Origin: JBAYZQ01 sp041672385
GTDB taxonomy: Bacteria > Spirochaetota > Spirochaetia > Sphaerochaetales > Sphaerochaetaceae
Reading direction: 5' to 3'
Length of the DNA: 15,422 nucleotides
NCBI GenBank assembly: GCA_041672385.1
Contig: JBAYZQ010000037.1
Span: 1 to 15,422 of the forward strand
Part shown: in pieces, positions 1-6,488 of the stretch
Layout: each line of letters begins with the position of its first letter
Position numbering within the stretch: position 1 is the first letter of the stretch
Translations under genes and position numbers: made by a program
The notes under the pieces: generated by a model
What the model saw: the letters and a program-made list of their open reading frames with translations, nothing else
What the model was told of the DNA's origin: nothing
Databases searched by the model: none

Positions 1-331
1 TTATTGTAACAGAAGAGCTTCCTTCCCCAATAGCAATTCCATCAGAGTTCAATCCCAAAACAGTAATAGTCCAATTGCCTTTGTACAAATTTGGTATAAT
101 AACTTCTTCTCCTTTACTTTCGAGAGTAGAAAATTCATTTCCACCAGGTCCCTCTCCACTAATTTCATACGATTTAACCTCCATACTTATATCAGGAACA
201 AGTGTTCTTGAAACTCCCGAATCAAAACTAATCTTTAGAATACCTGTTTGTTCTTCTGAATCTGAACATCCTAAAATTAAAAAAACTAATATTACAAGAA
301 ACAAACAAAAAATTAAATTTTTATATTTCAC
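1..331 (-). CDS. Surface/periplasmic lipoprotein, partial (C-terminus outside window)
   Basis: Reading leftward from a GTG at 331 gives at least 110 residues, starting MKYKNLIFCLFLVILVFLIL and followed by GCSDSEE. This is a classic lipoprotein signal: basic start, hydrophobic core of about 17 residues, and lipobox LILG-C at Cys22. The mature part begins with an acidic linker and then a beta-rich segment including SRTLVPDISMEV and SYEISGEGPGG, a pattern I associate with spirochaete surface lipoproteins (recognition by eye). An AGGAGGGG Shine-Dalgarno lies 4 bases before the GTG, which fixes the start. The gene has its own probable promoter and is open at the window edge. Its specific function is not recognisable. 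The antisense open frame over the same bases has no support. Confidence 0.8.
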   Translation of the reverse strand, partial: MKYKNLIFCLFLVILVFLILGCSDSEEQTGILKISFDSGVSRTLVPDISMEVKSYEISGEGPGGNEFSTLESKGEEVIIPNLYKGNWTITVLGLNSDGIAIGEGSSSVTI

Positions 332-358
332 ACCACCCCTCCTAAAATACTTTCCACT

Positions 359-387
359 ATTTTACGTCTAAAAATAGTAAAAAACAA
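359..387 (-). promoter_or_regulatory. Probable promoter of the lipoprotein gene
   Basis: On the minus strand a -35-like TTGTTT (387-382) is followed after 17 bases by a -10-like TAAAAT (364-359). This would start transcription about 20 bases before the GTG codon. The -10 matches the sigma-70 consensus at 5 of 6 positions; the -35 is weak. Confidence 0.4.
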
Positions 388-569
388 GAAAGAATACTGA
401 TAATTTTTAAATTTAATTCCTTTTATTGTAATAATTTATAATGCTATTTGTTATTTATTACTGACCTTTTTAAAGGTTTTAAGACACCAATGATTATTGT
501 AAAATTTTTATTAATCCCCCCAAAAAGCAAAAAACTAAATGAGGATTTTTATAATTATGTTCTAATTTT

Positions 570-1538
570 TTATACTACTAATTCAGAATCCGGTTCTGTA
601 AAATAGGGAGTTTCCTGTCTTTGCCCTTTTATAAATTCTTTTGCATTTTTCAAAGCTAAAGTTTCTCTTCCGTTACATAGTCTATCAAAATACTGAAAAG
701 TAGCCTTTTCAATACTCTTTGTTGCCGATTTATATAATATAGAAGGGGTATGATCTACAGCATAATGAGTAACACCGTTTACTATGTAAATGGGGTCTGC
801 AATAGTTGTGGGATGAGTAGTTTCTATTGCTCCTTCTTCATCACAACTGATATCAATAATAAGGGCATCTTTTTTAAGTCTTTTTAAATCAGATTTATAA
901 ATCAAGTGGTCTTTGCGATCGGCTTCCCAAAGTAAAGCATTTACAATTATATCAAACTGATCCATCTCACTTCTGAAAAGTTTTTCTTTCTTATAGGAAT
1001 AAACAGTACAAATAGCACCAAACTGGTTAAGAATCTTCATCGCACCTTTTGCTACATTTCCTCTTCCAAGTACTGCAACTCTAAGAGCAAATGGAAGTTT
1101 ACCATAACATTGAATTGCATTTAAAATAGCAGCTTCGCCTGCAAGTTCATTATTACGCCAAAAGATATGTCTATCATTTTTATACATATCTTCCCAGGCA
1201 TAAACAGTTAAAGAATTTTTTTCAATTATTCTTGTAATTTCTGGGTTTTGCGCAGCATGAACCCACCCAAATATAGTTTTATTTTTCAGTTGTTTAAGAT
1301 AATCAGCATCGCCTATTTTTGGTTCACAAATTATATCCTTTTCTAAAATTTCTTCTCTCGAAGCAATATGCGCCCCAGCTTCTAAATAATCCGTATCCTC
1401 AAAGCCAAGTACTTCTCCATAGCCTTCTTCAAAATAGAATAAATCTCTACTAATAATTCGGTCTAGAATAGTTGGGGTTAAAACCCTTCTTTTTTCGTTT
1501 TCTTTTGATCCGATTGGGAATCCAACAGTTTTTTTCAT
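570..1538 (-). CDS. ceo: N5-(carboxyethyl)ornithine synthase-like dehydrogenase (alanine dehydrogenase/PNT fold)
   Basis: 322 residues starting MKKTVGFPIGSKENEKRRVL. Family members reductively condense L-ornithine with pyruvate using NADPH (EC 1.5.1.24), and the founding enzyme is lactococcal Ceo of about 310 residues. The layout fits: N-terminal AlaDH/PNT domain (residues 1-135) with the substrate-side CEPK (Lys74) and VHAAQ (His94), then a Rossmann domain with VLGRGNVAKGA (157-166). The ATG at 1538 is preferred over a TTG 30 bases upstream, because AAGGAG sits 6 bases before it. The cytoplasmic product would be an N-carboxyalkyl amino acid. Sister enzymes in this fold (alanine, saccharopine or related opine-type dehydrogenases) remain possible, so substrate is inferred from family resemblance only. 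It lies 238 bases upstream of the lipoprotein gene on the same strand. No clear terminator separates them. Confidence 0.75.
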   Translation of the reverse strand: MKKTVGFPIGSKENEKRRVLTPTILDRIISRDLFYFEEGYGEVLGFEDTDYLEAGAHIASREEILEKDIICEPKIGDADYLKQLKNKTIFGWVHAAQNPEITRIIEKNSLTVYAWEDMYKNDRHIFWRNNELAGEAAILNAIQCYGKLPFALRVAVLGRGNVAKGAMKILNQFGAICTVYSYKKEKLFRSEMDQFDIIVNALLWEADRKDHLIYKSDLKRLKKDALIIDISCDEEGAIETTHPTTIADPIYIVNGVTHYAVDHTPSILYKSATKSIEKATFQYFDRLCNGRETLALKNAKEFIKGQRQETPYFTEPDSELVV

Positions 1539-1871
1539 TTTAATCTCCTTATGATGATTGCGAAACAAACCAAAGGAATGATTAATGCCATACGTCTGTA
1601 ATTTTGAAACTTTTTAAAGAAACACCACTAGGATGACACATCATCTATAAACTCTCTGAAATGGGTAACGGTTTTTATCACCATTATTTCTATGCCCATA
1701 ATAATAAAATGATGTTTCTCTGAAGCCTTTTGAATTCAATCCAAGTAAAAAACACCCCACTACTACAGCGACCAAGTATCCTGCTCCTGTAGTTTCTCGG
1801 ATATCCAAAGGTTTAATAAATTACAAAAGAGTAAACTATAATAATAGTTACAACCTTCCTCTGTTTGTACT
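1539..1871 (-). other. Long 5' leader of the carboxyethylornithine synthase gene with a structured, GC-richer core
   Basis: If transcription starts from the promoter at 1878-1906, the leader is about 330 bases long. Its middle (roughly 1600-1810) is visibly richer in G+C than the flanks, reaching nearly half GC around 1741-1800. It holds inverted repeats: ACTACAG (1762-1768) with CTGTAGT (1787-1793), and ATGGG (minus strand, 1699-1695) with CCCAT (1665-1661). The latter encloses ATGGT/ACCGT, which pairs fully only as RNA of the minus strand because of a G-U pair. I do not recognise a known riboswitch or T-box. No convincing coding frame spans it. It may be a cis-regulatory RNA or the remains of a gene. 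Confidence 0.3.
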
Positions 1872-1877
1872 CATCAC

Positions 1878-1906
1878 ATTATAGCATGAAGTTTAAAATC
1901 TTACAA
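1878..1906 (-). promoter_or_regulatory. Probable extended -10 promoter reading toward the carboxyethylornithine synthase gene
   Basis: On the minus strand there is a perfect TATAAT (1883-1878) preceded by TGC, giving an extended -10. TTGTAA (1906-1901, 4 of 6 matches) lies 17 bases further upstream. The nearest downstream gene on that strand starts at 1538, so the promoter implies a long untranslated leader. Confidence 0.5.
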
Positions 1907-2504
1907 GCTTAGAAGTTTATTCTAATTTATATATAGAGTTAGTTCTCAGTGAGAAGAGATAATGTTCAAGTATGTGAAAAGCAATTTTATTTAAATGTAA
2001 TCTGTTCATTAAAGATAAATACAAAAAGATATTCAGTTATTTGATTTCTTGTTCTACTAAAAGATTGCTGCAAAATTATCATTTTTTTAGATTTTCCTTT
2101 TATTGCGTCCTTATATAGAACTTTTGAGGGTCTTTCTAATTTAAGACTTGTAGTTTATTTACCAACCTTAAATATAGTATAGAAAACATTTAAAAAAACT
2201 CAACTTCCTATTGAGAGTGAAAACAAATTATTACCTTTAGCCTTCTACTTTTTAAGAATCACTACTTCATTTTGTATATCTTAAAAGTTTTTAATTCAGA
2301 CCTTATAATTAGGTTTTAAAAATCATTCTTTTAGGATAATTTTCCTTAAGTTGTGAGCATTAATAATAAATACCTTATTAATTGATAAATTAGTAATCAC
2401 TCTCTTTAATTATATAGAATTAATCGGAGCATTATTATTTGTTTTTGCTAATTACTGTATCTCTTATAAAAGTTAAATTTTGCTTGAAAATTATTGATGT
2501 TAAA
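1907..2504. other. AT-rich intergenic DNA, no gene seen
   Basis: About 600 bases of very AT-rich sequence with frequent stops in all frames. The longest stretch that looks slightly protein-like is on the minus strand near 1987-2154, about 55 codons without a start signal or recognisable motif. No tRNA, transposase fragment or CRISPR-type repeat was seen. It forms the left flank of the ATPase/Toprim cassette. Confidence 0.5.
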
Positions 2505-2533
2505 CAAGATAAACATTTTTTCTGTTTATCTTG
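2505..2533. repeat. 11-bp perfect inverted repeat, possible operator of the ATPase/Toprim cassette
   Basis: CAAGATAAACA (2505-2515) is repeated in inverse as TGTTTATCTTG (2523-2533) around a 7-base spacer. The right arm ends inside the TTGACA -35 box (2531-2536). A repressor bound here would block RNA polymerase. A T-run lies in the spacer and not after the stem, so it does not look like a terminator. Confidence 0.5.
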
Positions 2534-2559
2534 ACATATTAATAATTTAAGATAATAAT
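2531..2559 (+). promoter_or_regulatory. Promoter of the ATPase/Toprim cassette
   Basis: Perfect -35 TTGACA (2531-2536), 17-base spacer, then AATAAT (2554-2559, 5 of 6 matches to the -10 consensus). Transcription would start near 2566, just before an AGGAGG Shine-Dalgarno (2575-2580) placed 8 bases from the ATG at 2589. Confidence 0.6.
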
Positions 2560-2588
2560 ATAGATAGGATTATCAGGAGGGTAAAAAA

Positions 2589-3860
2589 ATGTTATTATCT
2601 TTCCATATAGAAAATTTTAAATCGATTTTAAATGTAACTATACCATTGACTTATGCTGAAAAAAAAGCACCAAATGGCTATAAACAAATGGATTTGTATC
2701 CATTTATTGAAGAAAATGATTATAGAACAGTTCCCATCTTGGCTTTTTATGGAGCAAATGCTTCAGGTAAATCAAACATTGTAAAAGCCTTCTCAGTTTT
2801 TACTCACATTGTTCGAACCAAATATTATCCATCTGATTTTACTCCAAATAAATTACATTCAAATAATAGTCCTATAATTTTTAAATTAAATTTTTTAAAA
2901 TCAGGTAATGAATATTCTTATACACTTAAAATTGATGATAAAGAAATTATTTATGAGCAACTTAATCAGGGTAAAATTTGTATTTTTTCTATTGAAAATA
3001 GAAAAATACAATTTAATAACTTAGCAACTGATGCTTATTCTTTTGAAAAGCTTGCATCAATTTTTTCTGTCGAATGTTTAGATCTTGAAAAACAATTTCG
3101 GACTCCTTTTTTAAGAGTGGTCGGAAGTAATTATGCGGGTTTAAATTCCTTCATAACAGAAGCTTATATTTTTATTGTGAGAAATATAGAAGTTTATGGT
3201 TTAAATAAGTTCCCTTTTGCCTTTGGGATAGAAAAACTTGCTGAAACTAATGATGATGTATCTTTACAAAATGCTTTTAATGAAGTGGTAACAATTCTTA
3301 GAAAGCTTGATATAGATATAACCCGCATGGAGTTAAAAAGAAATGAAATAAATAATAATCAGAAAATTAATTTTAGAAATAATCATGAGTATGTTCGTAA
3401 TCCAAAATCCAAAACATTAACTGAAGTTGAAATAAATTCCTACCATAAAGATATTTATGGTAATGAGGTCCAATTTGATTTCAATGAAGAATCAACCGGT
3501 ACACAAAGAGTTGCTTGCTTATTAGGAATTATTTTATCGGTTTTACAAAGAGGAAATATATTAATCATTGATGAATTGGGCAATTCTCTTCATCCTTATT
3601 TATTTGCTGAAATTGTAAGATTGTTTAAAGATAGAAGATATAACAAAAATAATTCACAACTCATTTTTACTACCCATAATACAGACATAATGGATGAAGA
3701 TATGATGAGAGTTTCTGAATTGGGAATTGTTAAAAAAACATTAAAGAAAGGTACAGAATTTAAACGAATTTCAGATTTTGAAGGTGTTAGGAATGTAACA
3801 AGTTTTAGAAAACAATATCTTGAAGGAAACTTTTCAGGTATTCCATATCCATATATTTAA
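2589..3860 (+). CDS. AAA/ABC-type ATPase of a split OLD-family (AbiLi/RloA-like) defence pair
   Basis: 423 residues. It begins with the typical LLSFHIENFKSI strand of SMC/RecF-like ATPases and has Walker A FYGANASGKSN (Gly55-Ser62). It continues with a long helical insertion (about 75-290), an ABC-signature-like STGTQR (302-307), Walker B ILIIDE (Asp328, Glu329) and a switch histidine in TTHN (His363). All ATPase motifs are intact. The family (AAA15/COG1106) is commonly paired with RloB/Toprim proteins in phage-resistance loci such as AbiL, and relatives form the ATPase part of PARIS and Gabija. The strong promoter and AGGAGG fix the start. The stop overlaps the ATG of the next gene by one base, implying translational coupling. 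A defence role is inferred from the pairing; the trigger is unknown. Confidence 0.8.
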   Translation: MLLSFHIENFKSILNVTIPLTYAEKKAPNGYKQMDLYPFIEENDYRTVPILAFYGANASGKSNIVKAFSVFTHIVRTKYYPSDFTPNKLHSNNSPIIFKLNFLKSGNEYSYTLKIDDKEIIYEQLNQGKICIFSIENRKIQFNNLATDAYSFEKLASIFSVECLDLEKQFRTPFLRVVGSNYAGLNSFITEAYIFIVRNIEVYGLNKFPFAFGIEKLAETNDDVSLQNAFNEVVTILRKLDIDITRMELKRNEINNNQKINFRNNHEYVRNPKSKTLTEVEINSYHKDIYGNEVQFDFNEESTGTQRVACLLGIILSVLQRGNILIIDELGNSLHPYLFAEIVRLFKDRRYNKNNSQLIFTTHNTDIMDEDMMRVSELGIVKKTLKKGTEFKRISDFEGVRNVTSFRKQYLEGNFSGIPYPYI

Positions 3861-4459
3861 TGTTAGGTGATGCTTCAATGTTTAGGCAGAAAATTATTAT
3901 TATAGTAGTATGTGAGGGCCCTTCAGAGAGAGCATATATTCAAGAACTGAATCGTTATTTTGATGAAGAAGAAATACTTTTACAATTTGTAGCAAAACCC
4001 TCAAATGGTGGCCAATTTTCATTAGTAAAAAGTAAATATAGAGAAGTAAGACAAAATAATAAAAAGTCAATAATTAAAATTTGGGTGGATAAGGACCGAT
4101 ACTTTAGAAATGATGCTTCAGATATGGATCATTATAAGGCAAAACCATTAGATATACCTGATTTTCTATTCTCCTATATGAACTATGAAGATTTTTTAAC
4201 TATGCATCTTAGTAGTAAAAAATTAAATAATTGGTTGTTTTTTTGTAATAAACGCAATCATTTTACTGCTCCCTCTCATAGTAGTGAATATTTAAGTGAA
4301 TTTGTGAAATTTATTGGAAATTATTCAAAAGGAGAAATTCCTTTTGAAATAAATAAGCAGACTTTAGAAAATCTTAAAAAACACCAAGAAGATTCATCTA
4401 TACCATTTAAATGTGATTTTGCTGATGAACTATTTTGTTTACTGGGTAATAACTTTTAG
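3860..4459 (+). CDS. RloB/AbiLii-like Toprim-domain protein, likely nuclease partner of the ATPase
   Basis: 199 residues from the ATG that overlaps the ATPase stop (TAATG). A second in-frame ATG at 3878 has AGGTGA 7 bases upstream and may be the true start, giving 193 residues. The Toprim fold is visible: strand IIIIVV leading into CEGPSE (Glu19, Glu23), then strand IIKIWVDKDRY with the metal-binding pair Asp77 and Asp79. Length matches RloB-type proteins. In OLD-related systems such Toprim domains cut DNA or RNA once the ATPase partner is triggered. Here the residues needed for metal binding are present, so an active nuclease is likely. It is the last gene of the cassette. Which named system it belongs to (AbiL, RloAB or an unnamed relative) cannot be settled by eye. 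Confidence 0.7.
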   Translation: MLGDASMFRQKIIIIVVCEGPSERAYIQELNRYFDEEEILLQFVAKPSNGGQFSLVKSKYREVRQNNKKSIIKIWVDKDRYFRNDASDMDHYKAKPLDIPDFLFSYMNYEDFLTMHLSSKKLNNWLFFCNKRNHFTAPSHSSEYLSEFVKFIGNYSKGEIPFEINKQTLENLKKHQEDSSIPFKCDFADELFCLLGNNF

Positions 4460-4583
4460 GTGGGATTTAGGAAAATTGTAATATAATGACATTTTTCAAA
4501 TCTTCAGGGAATTCCCCCCTGCAACCCATTTAAATAGTTAAATTAAGGCTTGATTTTTACTAGAAGGTTTTCAATTAACCTTA

Positions 4584-4621
4584 GTTGATAATTTAGATAA
4601 ATTATCAACGAGCAATTTTTT
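4584..4621 (+). terminator. Palindromic terminator between convergent genes
   Basis: A perfect 26-bp palindrome, GTTGATAATTTA (4584-4595) and TAAATTATCAAC (4598-4609), lies downstream of the Toprim gene. It is followed after 6 bases by ATTTTTTCTTTTTT. The stem is AU-rich and the gap before the T-tract is longer than usual, so termination may be partial. The palindrome also contains the stop codon of the convergent phosphate transporter gene and could act on both strands. Confidence 0.5.
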
Positions 4622-6341
4622 CTTTTTTGACTCTTTGTAAAACTGGTGTGTGTTTTATTGCCTGATTATAAGCTTCTGCGATATTTATACAATAATCACC
4701 AATATGTTCAAGGTGTCTAATTTTTTCAAGTACAACAAGTTCTTGCTTAACCTCTGCTTTATCCTGAGTCAATCTACTTTGAACTTCACTGGTAAGAATG
4801 TTTCTCCATCCATCAATTTGACTTTCATAATCATTAGCCTCAGCCATTTGTTCATGACTTAAGGATTGGTTCATATGTTGACAAATAAAATCAAGAAAAG
4901 ATTGTACAAGCATTTGATAAGCAATAAGATCCTTTGCCGACTCATCAGTAAAACTCCAACCTTGGGAAATTCTCCTCTTGGTAAGAATAATCAAATTAAG
5001 GCAACTATCTGTAATGGATTCTATTTCATCAAGAACACGAATAATACTGCTCAAAACTGCTGCATTCGTTGGAGTTTGTGTATCTTGAATCAGTTTTACA
5101 CAGAAAGATGAAAGTTGTTCTTGCATTTGATCTGCATACTCTTCTTTCTGCCTAAACCAGGTAATATATTCTTCTATCTCAATATCTTTTTTATTAAAAG
5201 TTTCTCGGTATTTTGTAAACATCTGAGAAGCTAGATTTGCCATTTTCTTTGTTTCGTCTCTAATTGCAATCATATAAAGTTCTGGTGTATCCATAAAAGC
5301 TGCACCAACATAAGTAAAATGATAGGTATTATCATCGTAAATCTGTGTATCAGGTATCAATCGCTCGATAATACGAGCATACTTATCAATAAATGGGAAA
5401 AATAGAAGAGTATTTAGCACATTAAAAGTAGTATGGAACAATGCTAGATAAAAGGGTAAAGAACTACTAAGAGCAGTACCAGAAAGTGCAAAGATATCTG
5501 TTGGAGTAATAAGATTAACAAAGTTCATTAATGGTTTAAAGAAAACTACAGCCAACACCGACCCTGAAACATTAAATATAATATGAGCCCAAGCACTTCG
5601 TTTTGCATTTGTACTAGCGCCTAATGATGCCAAATAAGCAGTAATTGTAGTACCAATATTTTGACCTATAACTAGAGCACAAGCCATATTGACTCCTAGC
5701 CAGCCTTGATAAGCCAAAGTCAAGGTAATTGCCATGGTGGTAGAAGACGATTGTACTAAAACAGTCAAAACAACCCCAATAATAACACAAATAATAATAG
5801 TAAAAATAGATCCAGAGTTTAAAGAATTTAAAAAGGATAAGATTCCTACATTTGACGAAATATCAGGCATTGAATTTTTCATGAAATTTATTCCTAAGAA
5901 CAAAATTCCAAAACCTAGTAAGATATCGGCAATGTCTCTATACTTCATTTTTTTGCTAAACATCAAAGGAATTGAAAATGCAATTGAAAACAAAGCAAGG
6001 ATTGAAATATCCATCTTAAAGCCAAGAAGGGCAACAATCCAACTGGTTATTGTCGTTCCGATATTAGCACCAAGAATTACTCCTATACTTGCTGAAAGAG
6101 AAATAAGTCCTGCATTTACAAAACTTACGACCATAACAGTAGTCGCTGAAGAACTTTGAATAATCACAGTTACTAAAATTCCGGTGATTACAGCTACAAA
6201 ATGGTTTCCTGTCATAAAATTCAGGATACGCTTCATTCTAACACCCGCTGCCTTTTGAAGACCTTCACTTAATAATTTCATTCCATAAAGGAAAAGACCC
6301 AAACTTCCGGCAATTTGAAAAAACACTATTACTAAATTCAT
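4605..6341 (-). CDS. Na+/phosphate cotransporter family protein with PhoU-like C-terminal domain
   Basis: 578 residues. The family takes up (or exports) inorganic phosphate across the inner membrane coupled to sodium. The membrane half (1-330) shows the diagnostic internal duplication: QSSSATT (62-68) with GANIGTT (91-97), then QSSSTTM (197-203) with GQNIGTT (226-232), each set in hydrophobic helices. The C-terminal half (about 345-565) is helical and charged, like the PhoU domain found in bacterial NptA/YjbB-type proteins. The start MNLVIVFFQIAG has no strong Shine-Dalgarno, but no better start is seen. It diverges from the pseudouridine synthase gene. The 147-base gap carries a good promoter with Pho-box-like repeats, which suggests phosphate-dependent control by the two-component system encoded 3.5 kb away. 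The direction of transport is not shown by the sequence. Confidence 0.88.
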   Translation of the reverse strand: MNLVIVFFQIAGSLGLFLYGMKLLSEGLQKAAGVRMKRILNFMTGNHFVAVITGILVTVIIQSSSATTVMVVSFVNAGLISLSASIGVILGANIGTTITSWIVALLGFKMDISILALFSIAFSIPLMFSKKMKYRDIADILLGFGILFLGINFMKNSMPDISSNVGILSFLNSLNSGSIFTIIICVIIGVVLTVLVQSSSTTMAITLTLAYQGWLGVNMACALVIGQNIGTTITAYLASLGASTNAKRSAWAHIIFNVSGSVLAVVFFKPLMNFVNLITPTDIFALSGTALSSSLPFYLALFHTTFNVLNTLLFFPFIDKYARIIERLIPDTQIYDDNTYHFTYVGAAFMDTPELYMIAIRDETKKMANLASQMFTKYRETFNKKDIEIEEYITWFRQKEEYADQMQEQLSSFCVKLIQDTQTPTNAAVLSSIIRVLDEIESITDSCLNLIILTKRRISQGWSFTDESAKDLIAYQMLVQSFLDFICQHMNQSLSHEQMAEANDYESQIDGWRNILTSEVQSRLTQDKAEVKQELVVLEKIRHLEHIGDYCINIAEAYNQAIKHTPVLQRVKKEKIAR

Positions 6342-6371
6342 ATCAAAAGTCTAGACGGTTTCCACATTTTT

Positions 6372-6424
6372 AGTAAAGTAAACAAATTGTAATGGTCCTT
6401 TATTTTATGTAAATTTTTTGTAAA
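6372..6424 (-). promoter_or_regulatory. Promoter of the Na+/phosphate transporter with Pho-box-like repeats
   Basis: On the minus strand TTTACA (6413-6408, 5 of 6 to -35), 16 bases and TACAAT (6391-6386, 5 of 6 to -10) form a promoter. Half-sites TTTACA (6424-6419) and TTTACA (6413-6408) are exactly 11 bases apart. A second pair, ATTACA (6393-6388) and TTTACT (6382-6377), is also 11 bases apart. PhoP of Bacillus binds repeats of TT(A/C/T)ACA at this spacing, and PhoB also uses 11-bp direct repeats. Binding by the local regulator is inferred. Confidence 0.5.
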
Positions 6425-6488
6425 GCAAAAACTTAAAAGACCAAAAAAAGGCTTTCTATGACGTTTCTTTTTATGCTATCATCAAATT

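Noticed and set aside
75..371. Open frame on the plus strand, about 98 codons
   Set aside because: It is antisense to the lipoprotein gene, which has a lipobox, a Shine-Dalgarno and a promoter; the plus frame has none of these.
465..478. ACCTTT/AAAGGT inverted repeat between the lipoprotein and carboxyethylornithine synthase genes
   Set aside because: The loop is only 2 bases and on the transcribed strand no T-tract follows, so it is not a convincing terminator.
1987..2154. About 55 stop-free codons on the minus strand in the AT-rich gap
   Set aside because: No start signal, no motif I recognise, and the length is within chance for one of six frames in a kilobase.
1907..2504. Search for tRNA, CRISPR repeats, integrase or IS ends beside the defence cassette
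   Set aside because: No cloverleaf, spaced direct repeats, or terminal inverted repeats with target duplications were seen by eye.
4650..5111. Two short plus-strand frames inside the PhoU-like region
   Set aside because: They are antisense to a well-supported domain and carry no start signals.
5734..6159. Open frame on the plus strand of about 141 codons inside the phosphate transporter gene
   Set aside because: It mirrors the hydrophobic codons of the transporter's duplicated membrane motifs and has no ribosome binding site or recognisable domain.
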